Source: Pyrodictiaceae archaeon
Lineage (GTDB): Archaea > Thermoproteota > Thermoprotei_A > Sulfolobales > Pyrodictiaceae
Reading direction: 5' to 3'
Length of the DNA: 12,838 nt
Assembly: GCA_027033675.1 (NCBI GenBank)
Contig: JALVKZ010000131.1
Location: forward strand, 1 to 12,838
The position numbers and the translations under genes were made by a program. Within the stretch, counting starts at the first letter, position 1, and each line of letters starts with the position of its first letter. The notes beneath the pieces were generated by a model that saw only the letters and a program-made list of their open reading frames with translations, was not told where the DNA came from and did no database searches. Shown here one piece after another: positions 1 through 5,511 of this stretch.

Positions 1-2
1 CC

Positions 3-110
3 ACTATACATGGGATAAAGTGGGGTCACCTAGTCGCAGGACTAGCAATAGCTTCTATAACCACGATAGCTCTTGGAGTGGTGCCGGTGGTAATCGAGCC
101 TTTTGCTTAG
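3..110 (+). CDS. C-terminal end of a membrane protein (partial, enters from left edge)
   Basis: The frame is open from the window edge to TAG at 108-110 and encodes 35 residues. They include a hydrophobic, alanine/isoleucine/valine-rich stretch (starting LVAGLAIASITTIALGVV) that would span a membrane, then the short tail PVVIEPFA. The composition is that of a last transmembrane helix. A transporter permease is possible, but nothing visible fixes the family. Its stop overlaps the stop of the leftward HTH regulator by a few bases (107-110), a tight tail-to-tail arrangement. This frame is more protein-like than the overlapping frame that begins at base 20, which is rich in Ser, Asn and Arg. Only the end of the gene is visible, so the function is unknown. 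Confidence 0.55.
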   Translation, partial: TIHGIKWGHLVAGLAIASITTIALGVVPVVIEPFA

Positions 111-478
111 CGCCTCTTACCTCCCTTAAGTATGAGCTCGCACTCTGCTCTATTCTTTTCAACATAGTAGCGAATATCTCGGCATATCCTGCAGAGAAAG
201 AAAGATGCAGTACGCACGCTGTGACCTCGCTGTCGTAGAAGGTTTATAGCCTCAGCTGCTTCTTCTACTTCACTCCTAAGCTCTGGTATAGTGAGGAGGA
301 GTTTTAGGTATGCCCCTCCGCGTTTTCCGTTCAAATAGTTTTGGGCAGCGGTAGGCGTTACTCCAAGGATCTTGGCTAGCCTCGTTATGCTGTAGCCGTA
401 GTGCTCTCTCAGTATAATGGCTATAGCCGCCTTTATCGCGGGCAATATGTCCTTGGCTGCCTCCTCGCATGGAGCCAT
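107..478 (-). CDS. HTH transcriptional regulator, archaeal XRE-like, with C-terminal CxxC
   Basis: This is a probable DNA-binding regulator of about 123 residues. From the chosen ATG it begins MAPCEEAAKDILPAI, matching the N-terminus of a widespread archaeal HTH family (M-x-PCE..., predicted transcriptional regulators of the COG2522 type). A helix-turn-helix follows (YSITRLAKILGVTPTAAQNY, about residues 29-48), then a helical region and a terminal CRIC motif that could bind metal together with the nearby cysteine. The ATG at 478 is preceded by GAGG at 487-490, 8 bases upstream. A GTG at 523 would instead overlap the upstream stop as GTGA and add 15 residues. Both starts are credible; the family N-terminus favours 478. 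It is the last gene of the cluster with the CooC-like ATPase and the two cysteine proteins, so it may regulate them, possibly in response to a metal or redox signal. That role is inferred from position only. Confidence 0.75.
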   Translation of the reverse strand: MAPCEEAAKDILPAIKAAIAIILREHYGYSITRLAKILGVTPTAAQNYLNGKRGGAYLKLLLTIPELRSEVEEAAEAINLLRQRGHSVRTASFFLCRICRDIRYYVEKNRAECELILKGGKRR

Positions 479-519
479 TAGTTTGTCCTCGTTATCCCTA
501 TAGCCCATGTTGTGTGGGC

Positions 520-1143
520 TCACTTCTCATACACCTCGATGCGGCAGCCTCTACTACGCCTAGTCTGGTAAATCACTATGGCGCCTGGAGGGATAGCACC
601 TAGCTCTTTCTTCGTGCGCACCAAGTAGACCGGTTTATTCTCTAATAGGAACCGGACCGAGCCAAGGATTACTCCGAGACATACAGCGCATATGAGTGGT
701 CTACGCCTTTTCTCTTTCTCGAACGGGCACCTTGAGTTATAGAACACTATCTTATTACCCTCCTTGACGGCGTTGAAGACTACGACAGGGTAGCCAAGAA
801 TCTCCGCCATCTGGCTATGGCAATGATTATGTATGAGGAGCCTATCGAGGCCGCGCTTCTCGAGACCAGGTAAAGGCCTTCCCCTTAGATCCTCCATTAT
901 CCTAATAAGGATAGGGAATACGCGCTCAGTTGCCCTAGCCATCATCTCGGCTATCATGTAGAACGCTGTCTCGCGGGGAAGAACCCTGTCTAGGAAATCA
1001 GGTATCTCGTAATAAGCAAGCGATTCAAAGTATGCACGGAAAGCCTCGATTAGCTTTATAGATGCGTTGACGCGGGCTATGCAGGCGGGGTCGCATCTCT
1101 CTCGTAGCTTATTGAGAGGAAGTAGTTGCTGTGATTGTTGCAA
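520..1143 (-). CDS. HxxCH/CPF/GC cysteine protein, copy A (uncharacterised)
   Basis: This 207-residue soluble protein is of no named family that I can fix. It is a diverged paralogue of the gene at 2355-2894. Shared landmarks are an N-terminal helix (LIEAFRAYFESLAYYEIPDF, residues 31-50), H105-x-x-C108-H109, C139-P-F, a small-residue helix after it, and G199-C200 in the terminal strand (GCRIEVYEK). Three cysteines and two histidines kept between otherwise diverged copies suggest a metal or cofactor site. Compared with copy B it has an N-terminal extension carrying two more cysteines (C17, C21). The general layout recalls small archaeal V4R-like and ATC-hydrolase-like proteins, but that is only a resemblance. 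The TTG start has AAAGGTG at 1151-1157, 7 bases upstream, and a TATA-like box before it. It lies 68 bases after the CooC-like gene and reaches the HTH regulator. Confidence 0.8.
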   Translation of the reverse strand: MQQSQQLLPLNKLRERCDPACIARVNASIKLIEAFRAYFESLAYYEIPDFLDRVLPRETAFYMIAEMMARATERVFPILIRIMEDLRGRPLPGLEKRGLDRLLIHNHCHSQMAEILGYPVVVFNAVKEGNKIVFYNSRCPFEKEKRRRPLICAVCLGVILGSVRFLLENKPVYLVRTKKELGAIPPGAIVIYQTRRSRGCRIEVYEK

Positions 1144-1167
1144 GACGGGGCACCTTTACTGGTACTC

Positions 1168-1182
1168 GGATAAAAATAGATA
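1168..1182 (-). promoter_or_regulatory. TATA-like box upstream of cysteine protein A
   Basis: On the minus strand this reads TCTATTTTTATCCGA, an archaeal TATA-like element about 25-35 bases upstream of the TTG start at 1143. A transcript starting about 25 bases downstream would carry the AAAGGTG Shine-Dalgarno site. It suggests that copy A and the regulator can be transcribed separately from the ATPase gene. This rests on sequence pattern only. Confidence 0.35.
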
Positions 1183-1211
1183 AGGCGAGAGAAGCGACTT
1201 AGGTATTTCGG

Positions 1212-2201
1212 TTACATGTTTCCATATTTTTCTACCAAATCAGCTAAATGTTCTACAGCTTTAACTATCTCAGGCTTCGGATCCATGTCGAGCAATGGAC
1301 CGACGTTTGGCTCGTAATCCAGCACTATCGGGTCATAGGGTATAACTACGACGCTGGTTGGCTCAGGTGCCTTGAACTCCTTGGCTAGTCTAAGAGCACG
1401 GTCAACCTCCTTCTCGCTGCGCACCTTGTTTAGGACGAGGTGCACATAGGGTATGCCAAGCTCGTGTGATAACCTCATAGCGTGTGCGGCTACCTGCATA
1501 CTGTTATGCGTAGGCTCACTAATCACGACGCTCTGCTTAAAGCCCTTAGCTATGGCTCTGCCGAAGTGCTCGAGCCCCGCCTGTGTATCCATTATGACTA
1601 CTTCGCCTTTCCTTAGGACAAGATAATCCATTACGGCTGCTAGTAATGCGTTCTCTGGGCAGAGGCAACCAGTAGCGGCCTGAACAACAGTACCCATAAC
1701 TAGAATTGTTACTCCGTCAGGGCCCTTGACCCCGAAGCGCTCAATAACATCACTTACATCTGGGTTGACTATGAGGAATACCCCCCACTCCTCGCCAGGC
1801 CTAGCCCCTGTCTTCTCCTCTATGTAGTCCACGTTGCGGCTAAGGGGAACAATCCTATCCGCTACGTCCTTAGGCAGGCCAAGCGCGTTAGGGAGATTAA
1901 TCTGGGGATCCTCGTCGACAGCCAGTACGCGATAACCTCTCCTAGCCAATATTCTTGCTAGAAGAGCTGATACGGTCGTCTTACCTGCTCCGCCCTTACC
2001 AGTAACTACTACTTTGAAGCCCTCTTCTCTGATGCGTTTCCTCTTCTCCTTTGCCGCTTCTCTGAGCCTATCAGCGAGAGCGAAGAGAGCCTCTTTCTTC
2101 TTCTTGGTCTCTTTATCCTCGGGCTTTATTATAGGCTCGGAGTCTAACTTAGTCAAGGGAGAAATCTCCAGGTTCTCTAGCCCACTAATTGCCCCTAACA
2201 A
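1212..2201 (-). CDS. cooC: CooC-family P-loop ATPase (CO dehydrogenase/metallocentre maturation type)
   Basis: This 329-residue soluble SIMIBI-class ATPase resembles CooC, which drives nickel insertion into carbon monoxide dehydrogenase. Visible motifs are a deviant Walker A GKGGAGKTT (68-76), DEDPQINLPNALG (96-108, the CooC DxDP-x-x-NL signature), C179-x-C181 followed by PENALL (the CooC metal/dimer cysteine pair), the Walker B-like VVIMDTQAGLEHFGR (201-215), and SEPTHNSM (229-236). Together these separate it from ParA, MinD and NifH. About 60 residues precede the core, lysine/arginine-rich and predicted helical (KETKKKKEALFALADRLREA), which is longer than usual for CooC. The TTG start lacks a clear Shine-Dalgarno site and no better start was found upstream, so the extension could be over-called. 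Cysteine/histidine paralogues sit on both sides. No CODH is visible, so the client enzyme is unknown and could be another nickel or iron-sulfur enzyme. Confidence 0.85.
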   Translation of the reverse strand: MLGAISGLENLEISPLTKLDSEPIIKPEDKETKKKKEALFALADRLREAAKEKRKRIREEGFKVVVTGKGGAGKTTVSALLARILARRGYRVLAVDEDPQINLPNALGLPKDVADRIVPLSRNVDYIEEKTGARPGEEWGVFLIVNPDVSDVIERFGVKGPDGVTILVMGTVVQAATGCLCPENALLAAVMDYLVLRKGEVVIMDTQAGLEHFGRAIAKGFKQSVVISEPTHNSMQVAAHAMRLSHELGIPYVHLVLNKVRSEKEVDRALRLAKEFKAPEPTSVVVIPYDPIVLDYEPNVGPLLDMDPKPEIVKAVEHLADLVEKYGNM

Positions 2202-2354
2202 ATAATACCATTTATGGCGTAGGTAAACCCGGTTTATGAGAATTCTAGTTATGCATGAGCACCCTATGTGGCTACATGTACAGAGGTCATTATTAACTAT
2301 AAACGATGTTCATCCACGTAATAAACGTTATGAATAAATAATATTATGTGATAC
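2202..2354. other. AT-rich intergenic region between cysteine protein B and the CooC-like gene
   Basis: These 153 bases contain no ORF. On the plus strand ATAAACG occurs twice, at about 2300 and 2322, which on the minus strand gives CGTTTAT. Either copy could be a TATA-like element, but both lie about 100 bases from the ATPase start. CATAAA at about 2230-2235 (minus strand) is a weak candidate promoter for a nearly leaderless ATPase mRNA. Nothing here is decisive. Confidence 0.3.
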
Positions 2355-2894
2355 TTATATCTTTTCTACTACTATTTTGCAGCCCTCCGTGCCATGCTTA
2401 TCCGTGTAGACAAGGTACTCGCCAGGCTTGAGATACTTCCTTGCCTCAGCATGCCTAGCAGTTATCGCCCGTGCACCTAGGGCTCGTAATACTCCAGCAA
2501 CTACTCCAGCAAAGGCTGCAAGCTGTAGGCCCTTGGCGTTGAAGGGACACTTGTCGCTCACGAGCTCGAGCCTATTCTCGTTAACCCTTATGGGCTTGAA
2601 GAGGCCTATTGAGGTGTCCCCGGTTATTTCCCGAGCAGCTGAGTGGCAGGAGTAGTGCACCTCAAGTACCTTGAGGTAATCGCCCTGGGGTATCTCTACT
2701 AGTCCCTTAGTGGCCTCTATTAAGCCGGGTAGCGCCGCTATAGTTGCCTCTGCTAACGCGTCAGCAACTATGCCGAAGCCCGCTGCCCCCAAATACTTCT
2801 CAACTATCGCGGGTAGCTGCTCAAAAGCGAGCTTCCGGAAATAAACCTGGTATGCTCTTAGAACCATCATGAGTCTTTGACTCTGTTCATTCAA
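2355..2894 (-). CDS. HxxCH/CPF/GC cysteine protein, copy B (uncharacterised)
   Basis: This 179-residue soluble protein is paralogous to the gene at 520-1143. It has the same ordered landmarks: an N-terminal helix (AYQVYFRKLAFEQLPAIVEK, about 14-33), H80-x-x-C83-H84, C116-P-F, an alanine/glycine-rich helix (LQLAAFAGVVAGVLRALG, about 123-140), then an E/Y-rich strand and G171-C172-KIVVEKI. The spacing is close to copy A (C83 to C116 is 33 residues against 31; C116 to C172 is 56 against 61). The conserved Cys/His set suggests metal or cofactor binding, which is inferred. The TTG start is supported by AGGAGG at 2905-2910, 10 bases upstream; an ATG at 2890 is out of frame. It is the first gene of the leftward cluster, preceded by a TATA-like TTTATAG, and lies 153 bases before the CooC-like gene. 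Beyond that the family is unrecognised. Confidence 0.8.
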   Translation of the reverse strand: MNEQSQRLMMVLRAYQVYFRKLAFEQLPAIVEKYLGAAGFGIVADALAEATIAALPGLIEATKGLVEIPQGDYLKVLEVHYSCHSAAREITGDTSIGLFKPIRVNENRLELVSDKCPFNAKGLQLAAFAGVVAGVLRALGARAITARHAEARKYLKPGEYLVYTDKHGTEGCKIVVEKI

Positions 2895-2904
2895 GCCTAG
2901 GGCG

Positions 2905-2910
2905 CCTCCT
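2905..2910 (-). promoter_or_regulatory. Shine-Dalgarno AGGAGG deciding a TTG start
   Basis: On the minus strand AGGAGG lies 10 bases before TTG at 2894. It supports TTG initiation of cysteine protein B over the downstream in-frame ATG pair at 2870/2867. Confidence 0.55.
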
Positions 2911-2959
2911 CTCCAGGGTGTCCGTGTAACTAGTGGTCTAGCAGTGTAATTAGTTAGTT

Positions 2960-2969
2960 GCTATAAAGC
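2960..2969 (-). promoter_or_regulatory. TATA-like box for cysteine protein B cluster
   Basis: The minus strand reads GCTTTATAGC, a good crenarchaeal TATA element. Transcription would start near 2938, giving a leader of about 45 bases that contains the AGGAGG site. It is the probable main promoter of the leftward cysteine protein/CooC cluster. The assignment is by pattern and distance only. Confidence 0.4.
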
Positions 2970-3058
2970 TGGATACATGGCTTGCTTTAGAACCATGAGA
3001 TAATAGTCCTAGTATTGGTTCCCAGCACCGCATTACATCGTTGCAACAATAGTAATAA

Positions 3059-3071
3059 TACGTATCACGTA
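3059..3071. promoter_or_regulatory. Palindrome upstream of vapB, candidate autoregulatory operator
   Basis: TACGT-ATC-ACGTA is a perfect inverted repeat (5-base arms, 3-base spacer) next to an AT-rich stretch (TAATAATA) and about 45 bases upstream of the VapB coding region. VapB-type ribbon-helix-helix antitoxins usually repress their own operon at such sites. Its short length means chance is not excluded. Confidence 0.3.
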
Positions 3072-3114
3072 CTACATAGCTTAACGGGGTACCGCGTCGA
3101 GTGTTGTTATTAGT

Positions 3115-3327
3115 GTGCGTGTGCCTCGAAGGCTTAAGGAGGAGATGGATAAGCTAAGCGGCTATGTTAACTGGAGCGAGGAAATAAGGAAGTTTCTTGA
3201 AGAGAGAGTAAAGGAGCTTCGTAGAAAACGTGTACTAGAGGAGGCTAGGAAGGTCATAGAGAGTCTCCCCGAGCTACCTCCCGGTACTGCTGCGAGGTAT
3301 GTGAGGGAGGATCGTGATAGTCATTGA
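3115..3327 (+). CDS. vapB: VapB-family antitoxin (ribbon-helix-helix), probably with a damaged start
   Basis: VapB antitoxins bind and inhibit the PIN RNase VapC and repress the shared operon. From GTG 3115 the product is 70 residues: the basic RVPRRLKEEMDKLSGYVNWS typical of the RHH domain, a charged helix (about 21-50), and a C-terminal toxin-binding tail, ELPPGTAARYVREDRD. The codons immediately upstream, in frame back to TAA at 3082-3084, read ASSVVIS. They restore the usual SSVVISVRVP beta-strand of the family, but they contain no ATG, GTG or TTG. GCG at 3094 sits where GTG might once have stood. The gene may therefore start at GTG 3115 without its full DNA-binding strand, or at a non-canonical codon, or have lost its start. 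It overlaps the toxin frame by 14 bases. Confidence 0.7.
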   Translation: MRVPRRLKEEMDKLSGYVNWSEEIRKFLEERVKELRRKRVLEEARKVIESLPELPPGTAARYVREDRDSH

Positions 3328-3715
3328 TGCATCTGCGCTAGCAGAGTACTTGCTCAGGGAACGGGGTTAGCGTAGTATTGAGCACTACTTAGAGAAGGGT
3401 GTGTACTCAGTAGATCACGTCGTTGAGGAAGTGGCTAATGCTATTTGGAAACATGCTGTGCTTCGCGGCGCGATTGATGCAGGTAAGGCTCTAGAGCTTT
3501 ACCGAGCGCTGAAGATGCTACTAGGAGACGTAGTTATTATTGAGCCCCAGGAAGAGTACATGGATGAAGCTATGAGGATTGCTCTCGAGGACAGAATCAC
3601 CTTCTATGATGCACTATATATTGCCCAGGCTCTTAGCAAAGGCGGTCTCCTTACAGCGGATGAGGGTCAAGCTAGGGTGGCCGAGAAGCTTGGCGTAAAG
3701 GTGTACAGAGCATAA
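3314..3715 (+). pseudogene. vapC: VapC PIN-domain toxin interrupted by an in-frame TAG at codon 19
   Basis: VapC toxins are Mg2+-dependent PIN-domain RNases. Reading from GTG 3314, which has GGGAGG just upstream, gives MIVIDASALAEYLLRERG, then TAG at 3368-3370, then RSIEHYLEKGVYSVDHVVEE and onward to TAA at 3715. The full frame of 133 codons is normal length for VapC. The PIN acidic residues all look intact: D5 in VIDAS, E in DHVVEEVANA, D in FYDALYIA and D in LLTADEG. The stop falls where relatives often have tryptophan (a pattern like EEGWE), so a single TGG to TAG change would explain it. Restarting at GTG 3401 would give 104 residues lacking the first catalytic Asp. Possibilities are a recent nonsense mutation, stop readthrough or a sequencing error. 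The good preservation downstream argues that any inactivation is recent. Confidence 0.8.
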
Positions 3716-3735
3716 GCGGTGTGTGAGAACCGCTT
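3714..3735 (+). terminator. Hairpin at the end of vapC
   Basis: AAGCGGT and ACCGCTT form a perfect 7-base-pair stem around an 8-base loop (3721-3728), followed by TTGTTATAAAAT. The hairpin begins within the vapC stop codon. T-rich sequence after a stem fits transcription termination, although archaeal terminators rely mainly on the T-tract. Confidence 0.4.
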
Positions 3736-3779
3736 TTGTTATAAAATAGTTGAACTCCATAGGGGGCCTAGGTTGTGTG

Positions 3780-4364
3780 CTAGGGTATTTTTATGCCTGG
3801 TATGCTTGGTGCTTGACCTGTTTCTGCCAGCCTGCACAGCGCTGCTGCGGCTTTGAGTGCTTTCTGGAGTGTTGGTGTGGTCTTTATCTCTATGTTTGCT
3901 GGCTCAGTGTTTATTGGCACTGTTATGTCCTTGTAGCCTATTTTGCCGAAGAGCATAAGCGTTACTATGGTGTAGCCCTTCACCTGTAGCGCTACCCTGC
4001 CCTTCGCTAGGGCATTTACCGCTGCACATGGTATGTGGAGGGTGTCTATGAGCAGGCTTAGTCTTACCTTGTTGTGCCCGGGGCGTAGCTCTAGGTATGG
4101 CTTAAGCCCCTCGCCTACATAGTTGTTGTCTAGGTATAGGCTGTACCAGAGTAGCTTTGCCTTGACCGTGCTATGAGAGGGATTATACACATCTAGTACG
4201 AGTGTTACTTTGAGCTGTGTGCCGACTGGGGTTATCTCGGGGCGTTGTGCTAGGGTTACTTGCCACCCTGACCTAGTGTAGTAGAGGTCTGCTATGAAGA
4301 AGACTATGCCCAGTATTACTATTATGTAGAATAGTGCTCGTAGCGCGTTCATGGCCTTGCCCAA
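3780..4364 (-). CDS. Membrane-anchored LEA14/WHy-domain protein
   Basis: This is a protein of 194 residues. An N-terminal transmembrane anchor (ALFYIIVILGIVFFIADLYY, about residues 10-29) precedes a beta-rich domain matching the LEA14/WHy family, with LKVTLVLDVYNPSHSTVKAK (about 51-70), then YSLYLDNNYVGEG and paired strands such as NKVRLSLLIDTL. Archaeal members (COG5608-like) are extracytoplasmic, single-domain and usually anchored; desiccation or stress protection is proposed by analogy with plant LEA14 but not proven in archaea. There is one cysteine in the domain. The TTG start at 4364 is supported by GAGGTG at 4373-4378, 8 bases upstream; ATG 4352 would shorten the product by four residues. 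An ATG at 4370 is out of frame and stops quickly. It is transcribed alone, divergently from the HD-like gene and convergently with vapBC. Confidence 0.75.
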   Translation of the reverse strand: MGKAMNALRALFYIIVILGIVFFIADLYYTRSGWQVTLAQRPEITPVGTQLKVTLVLDVYNPSHSTVKAKLLWYSLYLDNNYVGEGLKPYLELRPGHNKVRLSLLIDTLHIPCAAVNALAKGRVALQVKGYTIVTLMLFGKIGYKDITVPINTEPANIEIKTTPTLQKALKAAAALCRLAETGQAPSIPGIKIP

Positions 4365-4372
4365 GCCATGAA

Positions 4373-4378
4373 CACCTC
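4373..4378 (-). promoter_or_regulatory. Shine-Dalgarno GAGGTG deciding a TTG start
   Basis: GAGGTG on the minus strand lies 8 bases before TTG 4364 of the WHy-domain gene but 20 bases before ATG 4352 and 2 bases before the out-of-frame ATG 4370. This favours the TTG. Confidence 0.45.
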
Positions 4379-4556
4379 TCTGTTCCCCGATTATTGCCTC
4401 CGGCGTACTGGTTTCTGTTCCCTAGCTGTGCTGCGTTATTTCTGCTTACCTCTCCAGCTCTACTAGAATTGAGCATTCTCTGGAGACGCGTGTTTTCGAT
4501 AGTAGAGATAATTACGCCTACTATGCATACATAGTTAGCCCGGGGGCTAGAGGCTC

Positions 4557-5369
4557 TTGACAAGCGTCTCGGACCTTCTTAGCAAGTATCGTGGGCTCGT
4601 GGAGAGCCTCGGGGGCGTTGAGGAGCAGGTGTTTGGGCAGCGAGGCGTCTTCTCGATTCATGGCTTGCTCGCTGGGCTCTACGCGTACAACGCTGGGCTA
4701 CGTGCTGGTCTCGACGCGGAGGCATTATTTGTTGCTACGCTCTTGAACGAGGCTACGCGGCTACTAGAGCGCCGTATCGGTGATGTCTGTCCACGCCGCC
4801 GTGGAGAGCTATTTGTGGAGGCGCTTCGGGGCGCTGGGTACCCCGAGGAGCTCGTTGAGCGAGTAAAGAGGGTCATTGATGACCCGGTGGCTGCGAGGAT
4901 AGTTGTTGACGCTGCCTCGCTCGCGAAGCTCACCTTGCTCGGATTTGTTGGCCTTGTCTATTCACGGATAGCTAGGGGTAGCGACTTGCTGGCCGGGTTC
5001 CTCGAGGCAGTCTCCAGGGAGCTCACTGCTATGCTGAACCTAGGCTGCCTACTAGGCACAAATGCTACGAGGGAGCTTGGCGAGAAGCTCGCGGAGCAGC
5101 TAAGCGAGACAATATTGTGGGGAGTAAGGAGCCTAGGAGAACTAGGAGTACCGATAAGGCTTGCCAAGAAGAGGGTGGGTAGCCGCATCGTCGTTGTCGC
5201 GGAGCCGAGGCACTGTCCACGCTGTGGCCACGAGTTAGAGACCGTGGAGGAGACCAGCACGGAATGCGGCGGAATAAGGAAGACTTATCGATGTCCCCGT
5301 TGCGGCTGGGAGATGAGAGTCACGGTCTGCCCACCACCGCCCTGCAGACAGGAGGGGAGACAAGCCTAG
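4557..5369 (+). CDS. HD-like helical protein lacking the HD doublet, with C-terminal zinc ribbon
   Basis: This is a soluble protein of 270 residues with two parts. Residues 30-160 are helical and follow the pattern of HD-superfamily phosphohydrolases: H35 in the first helix, GLDAEALFVATLLNEATRLL (51-70) where active enzymes have A-x-LLHD-x-G, and VVDAASLAKL (117-126) resembling the final metal-binding Asp region. The HD pair is replaced by N64-E65, so hydrolase activity is doubtful. Residues 218-265 are a zinc ribbon, C220-P-R-C223 and C246-P-R-C249, with further cysteines at 237, 258 and 263. A binding or regulatory role is more likely than catalysis. The TTG start is weakly supported by a G-rich stretch just upstream. 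It is followed by 142 non-coding bases and then the ATPase_2/DUF234 gene on the same strand. The HD relationship is my reading of the pattern, not a search result. Confidence 0.65.
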   Translation: MTSVSDLLSKYRGLVESLGGVEEQVFGQRGVFSIHGLLAGLYAYNAGLRAGLDAEALFVATLLNEATRLLERRIGDVCPRRRGELFVEALRGAGYPEELVERVKRVIDDPVAARIVVDAASLAKLTLLGFVGLVYSRIARGSDLLAGFLEAVSRELTAMLNLGCLLGTNATRELGEKLAEQLSETILWGVRSLGELGVPIRLAKKRVGSRIVVVAEPRHCPRCGHELETVEETSTECGGIRKTYRCPRCGWEMRVTVCPPPPCRQEGRQA

Positions 5370-5457
5370 CACGGGCTGCCTCGCATTTTCCTTAACTGGT
5401 ACCTTGCCTTCCTTATTGAGGGGTGTCTCTGGGCTTGCTCCTGGTTTTGCTACAGCT

Positions 5458-5472
5458 AGAGTATTATACTCT
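5458..5472 (+). promoter_or_regulatory. Palindrome overlapping a TATA-like element before the DUF234 ATPase
   Basis: AGAGTA-TTA-TACTCT is a perfect inverted repeat containing GTATTATACT, a TATA-like core, 40-54 bases upstream of the TTG start at 5512. A dimeric repressor binding here would block TBP. CTAGG is also repeated just downstream (about 5485-5500). This is a candidate only. Confidence 0.35.
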
Positions 5473-5511
5473 GAGTGTAGTACCTCTAGGTGTAACTAGG
5501 GTTGCTGGGGA

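Noticed and set aside
1212..2201. ParA/MinD or nitrogenase iron-protein assignment for the P-loop ATPase
   Set aside because: The CxC followed by PENALL, the DxDP-x-x-NL motif and DTQAGLEHFGR match CooC and not the partition or NifH families.
3368..3370. TAG in vapC as a pyrrolysine codon
   Set aside because: Pyrrolysine use is not established in this type of archaeon, no pyl genes are in the window, and the site fits a Trp codon changed by one base.
3750..3989. Cysteine- and tryptophan-rich plus-strand ORF
   Set aside because: It lies antisense within the WHy-domain gene, whose frame has a transmembrane anchor and family motifs. The Cys/Trp richness comes from reading that gene backwards.
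4679..5260. Two minus-strand ORFs within the HD-like/zinc ribbon gene
   Set aside because: Serine-rich shadows; the plus frame has a zinc ribbon and a consistent helical domain.
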